Part shown: positions 1-5,065 of the stretch, piece after piece | How the letters are laid out: each line of letters begins with the position of its first letter | Numbering within the stretch: the stretch's first letter is position 1 | Origin: Patescibacteria group bacterium | GTDB taxonomy: Bacteria > Patescibacteriota > Minisyncoccia > Portnoybacterales > GWB1-42-6 | Length of the DNA stretch: 24,166 nucleotides | Assembly: GCA_018818145.1 (NCBI GenBank) | Contig: JAHIST010000011.1 | Coordinates: forward strand, 1-24,166 | Direction of reading: 5' to 3' | The notes under the pieces: model-generated | The model's input: the letters and a program-made list of their open reading frames with translations, nothing else | The model's database searches: none | What the model was told of the DNA's origin: nothing | Translations under genes and position numbers: made by a program

Positions 1-334
1 TGCCTTTTTTGGACTGCGCCACGCCAATCATCCAGCGGATAGCCAGGGCGAGCCGCCGCTCGCCGCGCACTTCACGCGGCACCTGATAATTGGCTCCGCC
101 AATTCTTTTGGATTTAACCTCAACCATGGGCGAGACGTTTTTTATCGCTTCATCAAAAATCTGCAAAGGGTCTTTTTGCTGTTTTGCTAAAATATCAAAA
201 GCATCGTAAAACACCCGCTGGGCAACCGATTTTTTCCCCCGGGTCATTAAACGATTAATAAATCTAGCCACCACCACATTTTGATATTTGGGGTCGGGCA
301 AAATTTCTCTTTTAAAATTTCGTTTGCGTCGCAT
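1..334 (-). CDS. rpsG: 30S ribosomal protein S7, 3' end beyond the window
   Basis: The protein starts MRRKRNFKREILPDPKYQN and continues with the S7 features RFINRLMTRGKKSVAQR, MVEVKSKRIGGANYQVP and RRLALAIRWM. S7 nucleates assembly of the 30S head by binding the 3' domain of 16S rRNA. About 111 codons are visible; the remaining roughly 45 of a usual S7 lie left of base 1. The ATG at 334 is the only start that fits the family. It has no good SD: upstream is the end of a palindromic element, ACGGGGACAACATTGGC. The gene follows rpsL as in the str operon, but the gap is about 275 bp and filled by two repeat elements instead of the usual short spacer. Confidence 0.96.
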   Translation of the reverse strand, partial: MRRKRNFKREILPDPKYQNVVVARFINRLMTRGKKSVAQRVFYDAFDILAKQQKDPLQIFDEAIKNVSPMVEVKSKRIGGANYQVPREVRGERRLALAIRWMIGVAQSKKG

Positions 335-345
335 GCCAATGTTGT

Positions 346-440
346 CCCCGTTAGATAAAGTTTTAGTTTGTCTAACGAGGAAATAATTATTAAAAATGTA
401 AAATCGTTTTTCAATGCTGCAGCCCTCCTATCTAACGGGG
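346..440. repeat. ACCCCGTTAGA-family palindromic element, copy 1
   Basis: The ends CCCCGTTAGATA (346-357) and TATCTAACGGGG (429-440) are perfect inverted repeats. An internal copy of the right end, TCTAACGAGG (371-380), can pair with the left end instead. It lies between rpsL and rpsG, inside a presumed transcription unit, so in the transcript it would form a large hairpin just upstream of rpsG. Confidence 0.85.
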
Positions 441-455
441 CTAACAACATTGAGC

Positions 456-552
456 ACCCCGTTAGATAAAAGCCTCCGAGTTTATTCAATAATTTGTTTT
501 TTAACGGAATAAATATAATTAGCAAATTTTGGATGTTTTTATCTAACGGGGT
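456..552. repeat. ACCCCGTTAGA-family palindromic element, copy 2
   Basis: A perfect 16-bp inverted repeat, ACCCCGTTAGATAAAA (456-471) with TTTTATCTAACGGGGT (537-552), encloses an internal hairpin TTTATTC/GAATAAA (481-513). It lies 15 bp from copy 1, so two members of the family stand in tandem between rpsL and rpsG. Confidence 0.88.
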
Positions 553-565
553 AAAGGTTTGGCAA

Positions 566-599
566 CCAAAAATTCTTCGCCTACGGCTTGAATTTTTGG
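566..599. repeat. Hairpin downstream of rpsL
   Basis: CCAAAAATTC (566-575) and GAATTTTTGG (590-599) form a perfect 10-bp stem around a loop that itself holds GCC/GGC. It begins about 10 bp past the rpsL stop in the sense of transcription. It has a T-rich arm but no clean T-run after the stem, so it may be a processing or stabilising hairpin more than a terminator. Confidence 0.6.
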
Positions 600-609
600 G
601 CCAAGCCCT

Positions 610-1020
610 TTATTTAGGTCTTTTAGCCCCGTATTTGCTTCTTTCTTTTTTGCGGCCTTCAACGCCTGCTGTATCTAAAACTCCCCTGACCACGTGGTAG
701 CGCACGCCCGGCAGGTCTTTAACGCGGCCGCCTCTGATTACCACCACCGAGTGTTCCTGCAAATTGTGTCCTTCACCGGGAATATAGGCCGTTACTTCCA
801 TGCCGTTCGTTAAACGAACTCTGGCAATTTTACGCAGGGCTGAATTTGGTTTTTTCGGAGTTGTGGTCGTCACTTTCAAACAGACACCGCGTTTGAAGGG
901 CGAAGGATACGCCGAGGGTTTATTTTTTAATAAATCAAAACCGCGCCACAGCGCCGGGGACTTTGGTTTTGCCTTAGTTATTTTTCTGGGTCTTTTAATT
1001 AATTGATGGATAGTCGGCAT
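610..1020 (-). CDS. rpsL: 30S ribosomal protein S12 with an extra N-terminal loop
   Basis: The 136-residue protein contains the S12 core: TTTTPKKPNSALRKIARVRL, TAYIPGEGHNLQEHSVVV, RGGRVKDLPGVRYH and C-terminal SKYGAKRPK. S12 lines the decoding centre of the 30S subunit and its conserved lysines (in PKKPNS and GGRVKDL) govern fidelity and streptomycin response. It is about a dozen residues longer than E. coli S12. The additional residues lie between SPAL (21-24) and KRGVC (43-47), including GFDLLKNKPSAYPS. I believe related CPR sequences share this segment, but I cannot align them here. The start MPTIHQLIK is at the family position. An extended -10 element lies about 120 bp upstream. Confidence 0.97.
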   Translation of the reverse strand: MPTIHQLIKRPRKITKAKPKSPALWRGFDLLKNKPSAYPSPFKRGVCLKVTTTTPKKPNSALRKIARVRLTNGMEVTAYIPGEGHNLQEHSVVVIRGGRVKDLPGVRYHVVRGVLDTAGVEGRKKERSKYGAKRPK

Positions 1021-1135
1021 GAAATAAACACTAATTTAAACTAATATTTACGGAATTAACCAAACAGCTAAATATTTTTTGCTTCGTTTTCTTCGTAAAT
1101 ATTCGTTAATTTTTGTGTCTGCAACCAATAAAAAA

Positions 1136-1144
1136 ATCATAGCA
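1136..1144 (-). promoter_or_regulatory. Possible extended -10 promoter for rpsL-rpsG
   Basis: Read on the minus strand this is TGCTATGAT, an extended -10 (TGn followed by TATGAT). No convincing -35 stands 17 bp upstream. It lies in the otherwise gene-free stretch between the site-2 protease gene and rpsL. The predicted leader would be about 110 nt. Confidence 0.35.
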
Positions 1145-1242
1145 TTTGCCATGTTTTTTATCCCCCCGCTTAGCGGAGACAACCCGGATTGTCAAGTGTA
1201 TTTAAAGTGTAACAAGACCAATTTTATTTGTCAATTATTTTT

Positions 1243-1851
1243 TTATCCGCCGATTATTATCCTGAAAATAAAATTACTTAAATACGGCAAAAAAGTCATG
1301 GCCACAAAAATCGCGATTAAGATGCCGAAGGGCGTGCTGGCCAGGGTGACAAACTGCGCCCAGCGGCCGCCGCCTTGATAATCAACCGCGGCCATTAAAA
1401 GTTTAGAACCGTCCAGCGGCGGAAAAGGCAAAAGGTTGAATAAACCCAGCCAGATATTGACCAAAACTATGAATTGTAAAAATGGATTCAAATAAAAATT
1501 AGGCAGCAAACGAATAAATAATCCCAAGGCAATGGCAATTAAAAAATTAGCAGCCACGCCGGCAATGCTAACATAAATCATGCCCTTGCGCTGGTCTTTA
1601 AAATTATAAGGGTTAATGGGCACGGGTTTGGCATAGCCAAAAAATACCCCAAAAAAAGATAAAAGCAAAAGCGGCATTAAAACAGTGCCCCACCAGTCAA
1701 TGTGGGCCAAGGGATTAAGCGTCAGCCGACCGGCATATTTGGCCGTTGTGTCGCCCTGCCTCAAAGCCGCCCAGGCGTGGGCATACTCGTGAATAATAGC
1801 CGATAAAACGACGATGATGTATAAAAATAGAATGCTTTGAATGTTTTCCAT
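1243..1851 (-). CDS. Site-2 protease family (M50) intramembrane zinc metalloprotease
   Basis: A hydrophobic protein of 202 residues. The first membrane segment ends in HEYAH (residues 21-25), the HExxH zinc site. The third zinc ligand is the Asp of NLLPFPPLDGSKLL near residue 145, the typical NxxPxPxLDG motif. Four to five membrane segments can be seen. The size and the PVPINPYNFKD segment fit the compact SpoIVFB/YwhC-like group without PDZ or CBS domains. Such enzymes cut transmembrane substrates in the bilayer; the substrate here is unknown. I start at the ATG at 1851 (MENIQS); an upstream TTG (1857) is in frame but unsupported. The gene is divergent from rpmB. Confidence 0.93.
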   Translation of the reverse strand: MENIQSILFLYIIVVLSAIIHEYAHAWAALRQGDTTAKYAGRLTLNPLAHIDWWGTVLMPLLLLSFFGVFFGYAKPVPINPYNFKDQRKGMIYVSIAGVAANFLIAIALGLFIRLLPNFYLNPFLQFIVLVNIWLGLFNLLPFPPLDGSKLLMAAVDYQGGGRWAQFVTLASTPFGILIAIFVAMTFLPYLSNFIFRIIIGG

Positions 1852-1894
1852 TTGCAAAAATAAAAATTAGATGCTATGCTTTAATTGTTAATTT

Positions 1895-1902
1895 GCTATT
1901 CT
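1895..1902 (+). promoter_or_regulatory. Possible extended -10 promoter for rpmB
   Basis: TGCTATTCT just upstream of rpmB has the TGn extension and a weak -10 hexamer. The expected start of transcription would leave a leader of only about 8 nt, consistent with the lack of an SD before the rpmB ATG at 1917. Confidence 0.33.
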
Positions 1903-1916
1903 TTTACGAAAATTAT

Positions 1917-2105
1917 ATGCCCAGACAATGCGCCCTTTGCGGCAAAAAATATATTTCTAGTGTAACACTGGTTAAGCTCCGTGGCAAATATAACCCCACG
2001 GCAAAAACCAAAAAGTATCCCAATCTGCAATGGGTTCGCTTGGCGTCAGGAAAAAGAGTTAAAGCTTGCGTCAAATGCATCAAGACTCTACATAAAACTA
2101 AGTAG
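1917..2105 (+). CDS. rpmB: 50S ribosomal protein L28
   Basis: A 62-residue protein, MPRQCALCGKKYISSV, with KTKKYPNLQWVRLASGKRVKACVKCIKTLHK. It carries two CxxC pairs (CALC and CVKC), the zinc-ribbon form of L28 that binds the large subunit near the E site. The alternative upstream start in frame (MLFFYENY) lacks homology to the family, so the ATG at 1917 is chosen. It stands alone, with a strong hairpin overlapping its stop codon. Confidence 0.93.
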   Translation: MPRQCALCGKKYISSVTLVKLRGKYNPTAKTKKYPNLQWVRLASGKRVKACVKCIKTLHKTK

Positions 2106-2117
2106 TTTTATGTAGAG
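2086..2117 (+). terminator. 14-bp hairpin overlapping the rpmB stop codon
   Basis: CTCTACATAAAACT (2086-2099) and AGTTTTATGTAGAG (2104-2117) form a perfect 14-bp stem with a 4-nt loop AAGT. The stop codon TAG lies at the start of the right arm. No T-run follows, so this may protect the 3' end or terminate inefficiently. Confidence 0.6.
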
Positions 2118-2250
2118 CAAATTCTAAATCTCAAATTACAAATTCCAAACAATATTCAAATATCAAAATCCAAAATTCAAAACGTTTTAATTTGGAAATT
2201 TGAATTTATAATTTATTTGGGATTTGGTGCTTGAAATTTGGAATTTTTTG
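2118..2250. repeat. AT-rich imperfect inverted repeat built of AAATTC/CCAAAT words
   Basis: The left half repeats words such as AAATTCCAAA and CAAAATCCAAAATTC; the right half has the complements TTTGGAAATTTGAATTT and GGGATTTGGTGC. The axis is AAAACGTTTT at 2179-2188. It lies between rpmB and tRNA-Pro. Low-complexity spacers of this wording are, from memory, common in Parcubacteria genomes; that is recollection, not a search. Confidence 0.6.
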
Positions 2251-2255
2251 TTTTA

Positions 2256-2326
2256 CGGGGTGTAGTATAACGGCATTACACAAGGCTGGGGGTCTTGTTA
2301 CCGGGGTTCAACTCCCCGCACCCCGA
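2256..2326 (+). tRNA. tRNA-Pro (anticodon GGG)
   Basis: The acceptor stem is CGGGGTG (2256-2262) with CACCCCG (2319-2325) and discriminator A2326. The D arm is GTAT...TTAC. The anticodon stem CAAGG/TCTTG encloses the loop CTGGGGG, which puts GGG at positions 34-36 and so reads CCC codons. The T arm is CGGGG-TTCAACT-CCCCG. The 3' CCA is not encoded: the next bases are CT and then the ATG of a GIY-YIG gene. The last 12 bases of the tRNA plus CT are repeated at 2700-2713. Confidence 0.93.
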
Positions 2327-2328
2327 CT
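2315..2328 (+). repeat. 14-bp direct repeat, left copy (tRNA-Pro 3' end)
   Basis: CCCGCACCCCGACT occurs here, covering the end of the T arm and the acceptor strand, and again at 2700-2713. The copies are 385 bp apart and bound a segment with the GIY-YIG gene and GC-rich hairpins. This resembles the att duplication left by an element inserting at a tRNA 3' end. Confidence 0.75.
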
Positions 2329-2739
2329 ATGTATCAAGTTTATATTCTTTTTAGTCAAAAAGATAAACGAACTTATGTCGGATATACGGAAAATCTAAAA
2401 GATAGGCTACGCGAACATAATTCTGGCAAAGTAATTGCCACAAAGCATCGTAGACCATTCACAGTTTTAATGATTGAAAGATGCCAGACCCTAACCGAAG
2501 CAAAGCATAGAGAAAAATACTGGAAAAACGGCGGCGGAAGAAGAAAATTAAAATATTATTTTCAACAGGGGTTCCCGCCCCAAGGGGGCGAGGCTCGCTC
2601 CGCCTGCGGCGGAGCGGCAAATCCCCGCCTCAAAGAGGCGCCCGCTCCGACTTGCGTAGCGAGGCGAGAGGCTCGCTCATTTTTTCAAAAAATGAGCGGC
2701 CCGCACCCCGACTTATTTATTATTAATTCACCCTGTTAA
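2329..2739 (+). CDS. GIY-YIG nuclease, single-domain (URI/UPF0213-like), abutting tRNA-Pro
   Basis: Residues 1-75 form a GIY-YIG domain: YQVYIL is the GIY strand, TYVGYT the YIG strand, then KDRLREHN with the conserved Arg, and EAKHREKYWKNG. The ATG begins 2 nt after the tRNA-Pro discriminator base, so there is no room for an SD; processing of the tRNA 3' end would leave an almost leaderless message. After about residue 80 the reading frame runs through GC-rich hairpins (GGEARSACGGAANPRLKEA...), so this tail of about 55 residues is probably read-through of repeat DNA and not a domain. The TAA stop is supplied by the left end of a palindromic element (2730-2741). The natural target is not evident; related domains act in DNA cleavage by homing nucleases and repair enzymes. 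Confidence 0.85.
   Translation: MYQVYILFSQKDKRTYVGYTENLKDRLREHNSGKVIATKHRRPFTVLMIERCQTLTEAKHREKYWKNGGGRRKLKYYFQQGFPPQGGEARSACGGAANPRLKEAPAPTCVARREARSFFQKMSGPHPDLFIINSPC
2590..2698. repeat. GC-rich multi-hairpin segment in the 3' part of the GIY-YIG gene
   Basis: Three clear hairpins stand in a row: CGCTCCGCC-TGC-GGCGGAGCG (2596-2616), CGCCTC-AAA-GAGGCG (2626-2640) and an 11-bp stem GCTCATTTTTT-C-AAAAAATGAGC (2675-2697). The segment is far more GC-rich than its surroundings and ends next to the right copy of the 14-bp direct repeat. Confidence 0.75.
2700..2713 (+). repeat. 14-bp direct repeat, right copy
   Basis: This is the second copy of CCCGCACCCCGACT. It stands outside any tRNA, directly after the GC-rich hairpins, and marks the right boundary of a 385-bp unit that starts at the tRNA end. 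Confidence 0.75.
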
Positions 2740-2787
2740 ATAATTCGCTATGCGAATTAAAAATCTATGATTTTTATTTAACGGGGT
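2730..2787. repeat. ACCCTGTTAAAT-family cloverleaf element
   Basis: The ends are ACCCTGTTAAAT (2730-2741) and ATTTAACGGGGT (2776-2787), pairing with one G-T. Between them lie two hairpins, TAATTCGC-TAT-GCGAATTA (2741-2759) and AAAAT-CTATG-ATTTT (2760-2774). The whole can fold as an outer stem with two inner arms. The left end provides the stop of the upstream GIY-YIG frame, and the right end lies 6 bp before the next start codon. Confidence 0.85.
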
Positions 2788-2793
2788 AAAACC

Positions 2794-2994
2794 ATGGACC
2801 CAGAAATCCAAAAAAAATTTGAAGAACAGGATAGAAAACTGGAGCAGATATTTCTTTCGGTCGAAAAAATGAGAAAATATTTTCTCTGGACGCTGATAAT
2901 CAGCGTGGCGGTGATTGTTCTGCCGCTAATCGGACTGCTGATTATTATTCCGCAATTTTTGAGCCTGTATAGCAACGCCGCTCTCGGCTTATAA
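2794..2994 (+). CDS. Small single-pass membrane protein
   Basis: A 66-residue protein with an amphipathic charged N-terminus, MDPEIQKKFEEQDRKLEQIF, and one membrane segment around residues 30-54 (LWTLIISVAVIVLPLIGLLI). I do not know the function, though this start (MDPEIQKKFEEQ) resembles a short conserved CPR membrane protein I recall. The ATG follows the end of a palindromic element (GGGGTAAAACC-ATG), which is the only G-rich sequence available as an SD. Confidence 0.7.
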   Translation: MDPEIQKKFEEQDRKLEQIFLSVEKMRKYFLWTLIISVAVIVLPLIGLLIIIPQFLSLYSNAALGL

Positions 2995-3015
2995 TTTTTC
3001 TCCCATATAACTCCG

Positions 3016-3063
3016 TTTCGTGCAATGTTCTCATACTTCGAAGTATGAGAACATTGCACGAAA
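3016..3063. repeat. 48-bp perfect palindrome
   Basis: TTTCGTGCAATGTTCTCATA is followed by CTTCGAAG and then the exact complement, giving 24 bp on each side of an axis at 3039/3040 without a mismatch. It begins about 20 bp after the stop of the small membrane protein and may serve as its 3' hairpin, but a perfect axis with no loop is unusual for a terminator. Confidence 0.85.
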
Positions 3064-3089
3064 ACGAAGAATTTTACTTTTATTAAAAG

Positions 3090-3128
3090 AAAAACCCGCC
3101 GGACTTTTTTGTCCAACGGGGTTTTTAT
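3090..3128. terminator. Bidirectional terminator
   Basis: AAAACCCGCCGGAC and GTCCAACGGGGTTTT pair with one bulge around TTTTTT, and both strands show a T-run after the stem. It stands between convergent units: the small membrane protein (+) and the two small genes at 3174-3630 (-). Confidence 0.75.
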
Positions 3129-3173
3129 TTTTTCAAAAAGAGCTTTTTTAAGAAATCGTGTCTGTTGACACTG

Positions 3174-3395
3174 CTACCATAATCTTTCCACTCCTTTAAA
3201 TTCCTCAGAGACGCCCGAATCAGAGACGACCGAATTTGTTGCTTCCAAGGCCCAAATCGGCCTTCCGATGTCTTCCCAAAGAGGATCACTGCCGTTTAAT
3301 TCTTTGCCACTAAACACTGGCTCTTCTATTTGTTCCGGCGGACCTTCCAGTGAACCCTGATTTGGCACAAAAAATTTTCCCTTGTTTTTCTTCAT
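3174..3395 (-). CDS. Small acidic protein of unknown function
   Basis: A 73-residue protein, MKKNKGKFFVPNQGSLEGPP, rich in Glu, Gly, Ser and Pro (EQIEEPVFSGKELNGSDPLW), with no membrane segment and no recognised domain. A strong SD (GGAGAGGAG, 7 nt before the ATG) supports it as a real gene. It lies 28 bp after the stop of the gene at 3424-3630, so the two form an operon ended by the terminator at 3090-3128. Confidence 0.6.
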   Translation of the reverse strand: MKKNKGKFFVPNQGSLEGPPEQIEEPVFSGKELNGSDPLWEDIGRPIWALEATNSVVSDSGVSEEFKGVERLW

Positions 3396-3423
3396 TAATT
3401 TTCTCCTCTCCTTGTTATTTGGT

Positions 3424-3630
3424 CTACAACTTTGCCACCCTAATTATCTCCGTCTTTTTAATTTCTTCATCGCACAACATATCACCCGGACGCATGCCTT
3501 TAGCCGAAGTCCTGACAACCAAAAAGCGACGAGGAACTTGCGTGATGCGCTTATATCCCAGTTGCCCCAGATATTCCCCTGTCTCATACACTCGCCGATT
3601 CAATCCATAGGTCTCAATTAAAACTACCAT
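3424..3630 (-). CDS. Small protein of unknown function
   Basis: A 68-residue protein, MVVLIETYGLNRRVYETGEY, then LGYKRITQVPRRFLVVRTSA and DEEIKKTEIIRVAKL. I recognise no family. It is basic, with alternating hydrophobic residues that suggest strands. The ATG at 3630 is preceded by AAAGGAGG at 8 nt, an excellent SD, so the 14 upstream in-frame residues are left out. It is the first gene of a two-gene operon with the 73-residue protein. Confidence 0.65.
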   Translation of the reverse strand: MVVLIETYGLNRRVYETGEYLGQLGYKRITQVPRRFLVVRTSAKGMRPGDMLCDEEIKKTEIIRVAKL

Positions 3631-3654
3631 TAAAATAGCCTCCTTTCTTTTTTT

Positions 3655-3684
3655 ATTCCCAAACCTATGCATTGGTGTGGGAAT
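3655..3684. repeat. 30-bp REP-like palindrome of the CCCCACACCTA family, copy 1 (degenerate)
   Basis: ATTCCCAAACCTATGCATTG followed by GTGTGGGAAT matches the perfect palindrome at 12861-12890 in length and in the ACCTATGCAT core, with several changes in the arms. It lies just upstream of the 3424-3630 gene. Confidence 0.75.
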
Positions 3685-3719
3685 TTATTAACTTCTTAAA
3701 GAACCGATTTATTCTCATG

Positions 3720-3803
3720 AGCGCACCTGCCCCCATTAGATAGCTTCCACATCTAACGGGGTGAACATACCCGAGCCCCACGAAAGTGGGACGAGATTGC
3801 GCT
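3720..3803. repeat. ACCCCGTTAGA-family element with an additional hairpin
   Basis: CCCCATTAGAT (3731-3741) pairs with ATCTAACGGGG (3751-3761), and a second hairpin CCCAC-GAAA-GTGGG follows (3777-3790). A weak 6-bp outer stem AGCGCA/TGCGCT (3720-3725, 3798-3803) could enclose both, giving the cloverleaf shape seen elsewhere, but the outer stem is short. Confidence 0.6.
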
Positions 3804-3813
3804 TTTCGCATAT

Positions 3814-3846
3814 AAAAAACAAAAAAACTGATCCCGGAAGATCAGT
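3814..3846 (-). terminator. Rho-independent terminator of the ndk unit
   Basis: On the minus strand ACTGATC-TTCCGG-GATCAGT is followed by TTTTTTTGTTTTT, a classic terminator. It is the first strong stop after ndk and the 47-codon ORF at 4034-4177, suggesting that both are transcribed together down to this point. Confidence 0.8.
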
Positions 3847-4033
3847 CTCTTAAAACTCAAACTTTTAACTTTAAACTACAAAAGAGGCCGATCTTCCAAA
3901 ATCAGTAAAATAAAAGTAAAACCAGTAATTCTGGCTGATTTCTATTTTTTGTTCGGCGTCAGTCTTTTTCATAGAGCGCTTCTAATTTATCAAGAAAAAT
4001 ATTCTCTGGCAAGCCTTTTTATCCACAGCTTTT
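3847..4033. other. Gene-free stretch with a possible gene remnant
   Basis: No complete gene is visible. On the minus strand 4012-3959 reads LPENIFLDKLEALYEKD and stops, a helix-like C-terminus without a matching start. It may be the former tail of the small membrane ORF just upstream, separated by GC-rich inserted sequence and frame changes. CCAG-TAATT-CTGG makes a small hairpin around 3922. Confidence 0.35.
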
Positions 4034-4177
4034 CTATTTTTTCTCCGGCCCGGCTTGGCTTAGCGGAGGCAGGTCGTTTTTTACAATTTTATAAAACAAA
4101 TACAAAGGCAGACTAATTATTATTAGTATTGAAAACCATTTATCATCTTGTCCGCCAAACGGCATGGAATAAGGCAT
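4034..4177 (-). CDS. Very small single-pass membrane protein downstream of ndk
   Basis: A 47-codon frame, MPYSMPFGGQDDKWFSILII, has one membrane segment around residues 14-32 and a Pro-rich end (LPPLSQAGPEKK). It begins 30 bp after the ndk stop on the same strand. The DNA coding for the last dozen residues is GC-rich and repeat-like, so the original C-terminus may be lost. No SD is visible. This is a tentative gene of unknown function. Confidence 0.4.
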   Translation of the reverse strand: MPYSMPFGGQDDKWFSILIIISLPLYLFYKIVKNDLPPLSQAGPEKK

Positions 4178-4207
4178 AGAAAAAATCAAAAATCAAATAT
4201 TAAAAAT

Positions 4208-4810
4208 TTACTCTTTAATTCCGTCTAAATTAACATCATATAGGATTTTTTCCTGAATAATATTGTACTTTACAATTTCGTCTTTTTTGAACCAAATAGG
4301 GATTTCCTTTTCCGCCTCGGCCGGACTGCCGGAAGCATGAATTAAATTTCTGACTGCTCGATCACCGCTATCGGCTAAATCATAAGAATCAACTGTCAGG
4401 TCACCGCGAATTGTCCCGACATCAGAAGTTAATGGTTCGGTCCCGCCGGTTACTTTTCTGACTACTCCCACGGCCTGATTTCCTTCCCAAACCATTACCA
4501 CTACTGGTCCCGAAGAAAGATATTTAATCAAACGGGCTAAAACCGCTTTACCGCACTGAATCGCATCATTAAACGGCGGCCGCAATCCCTTTTTCTCATA
4601 GGCCGCAATAGATTTTCTGCCGGTTGATTCCAACCATCCCTCATGCGAAGAATACTGTTTTTCAATTAATTCTTCGCTGGGAATAAAAAATTTCAGGGCA
4701 GCCAATTTTAAACCCGTTCGCTCATAACGCCTGATAATTTCACCTATTAAGGAGCGCTGAACGCCGTCTGGCTTTATTAAAACCAAAGTTCTTTCGCGTT
4801 GTTGAATCAT
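4208..4810 (-). CDS. ndk: Nucleoside diphosphate kinase, long form
   Basis: The enzyme transfers the terminal phosphate of ATP to other NDPs through a phosphohistidine. Visible features are ERTLVLIKPDGVQRSLIGEI at the start, GPVVVMVWEG, GTIRGDL and the active-site segment NLIHASGSPAEAEKEI with the catalytic His near residue 158. At 200 residues it is about 50-60 longer than most bacterial NDKs. The extra sequence falls after the Kpn-like helix (LESTGRKSIAAYEKKGLRPP) and before the active site (SYDLADSGDRAV). All catalytic motifs remain. No SD precedes the ATG; a promoter and a 14-codon leader ORF lie upstream. Confidence 0.95.
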   Translation of the reverse strand: MIQQRERTLVLIKPDGVQRSLIGEIIRRYERTGLKLAALKFFIPSEELIEKQYSSHEGWLESTGRKSIAAYEKKGLRPPFNDAIQCGKAVLARLIKYLSSGPVVVMVWEGNQAVGVVRKVTGGTEPLTSDVGTIRGDLTVDSYDLADSGDRAVRNLIHASGSPAEAEKEIPIWFKKDEIVKYNIIQEKILYDVNLDGIKE

Positions 4811-4883
4811 AAATTTATTTCTTATTTAAAAAATCGCCGTAAGGCACTTTTAATCTATTTAAAAATATAATTGGTTCGTTCGG

Positions 4884-4928
4884 TCAAAGAATAAATTCGG
4901 ATTCGAAATAATGAAAAGAGTTTTTCAT
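4884..4928 (-). CDS. Putative 14-residue leader peptide upstream of ndk
   Basis: Downstream of a good promoter the minus strand reads GAGGAG, 7 nt, then ATG and the peptide MKNSFHYFESEFIL with a TGA stop. The SD is much better than that of ndk itself, 74 nt farther on. Three Phe codons stand out. It could be a regulatory leader or chance; no attenuator pair is obvious. Confidence 0.35.
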   Translation of the reverse strand: MKNSFHYFESEFIL

Positions 4929-4965
4929 TCTTTCTCTCCTCGTTTCTTCTTTTCTCTTGTTGGCA

Positions 4966-4994
4966 ATTATAGCAAAAAAAATCAAATCAAGCAA
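4966..4994 (-). promoter_or_regulatory. Promoter for ndk
   Basis: On the minus strand TTGCTT (4994-4989), a 17-bp spacer and TATAAT (4971-4966) with a TGC extension form a near-consensus promoter. Transcription would start near 4959 and give a leader of about 150 nt holding the short leader ORF. Confidence 0.65.
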
Positions 4995-5015
4995 ATTCTT
5001 TTTACCAAAAAGCCA

Positions 5016-5053
5016 TTGAAACATTTCTCTACGATCGTAGAGAAATGTTTCAA
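5016..5053. repeat. 38-bp perfect palindrome centred on CGATCG
   Basis: TTGAAACATTTCTCTACGA is followed by its exact complement. Two related 34-bp copies with GTAAC ends lie at 23877-23910 and 23995-24028. Here it starts about 13 bp after the stop of the MBL gene and may act as its terminator hairpin, followed on the minus strand by TGGCTTTTTGG. Confidence 0.85.
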
Positions 5054-5065
5054 TCTTATCTCTTC

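Noticed and set aside
2778..3116. 112-codon minus-strand ORF
   Set aside because: It runs through the 48-bp palindrome and opposite the small membrane protein; it is a shadow of these.
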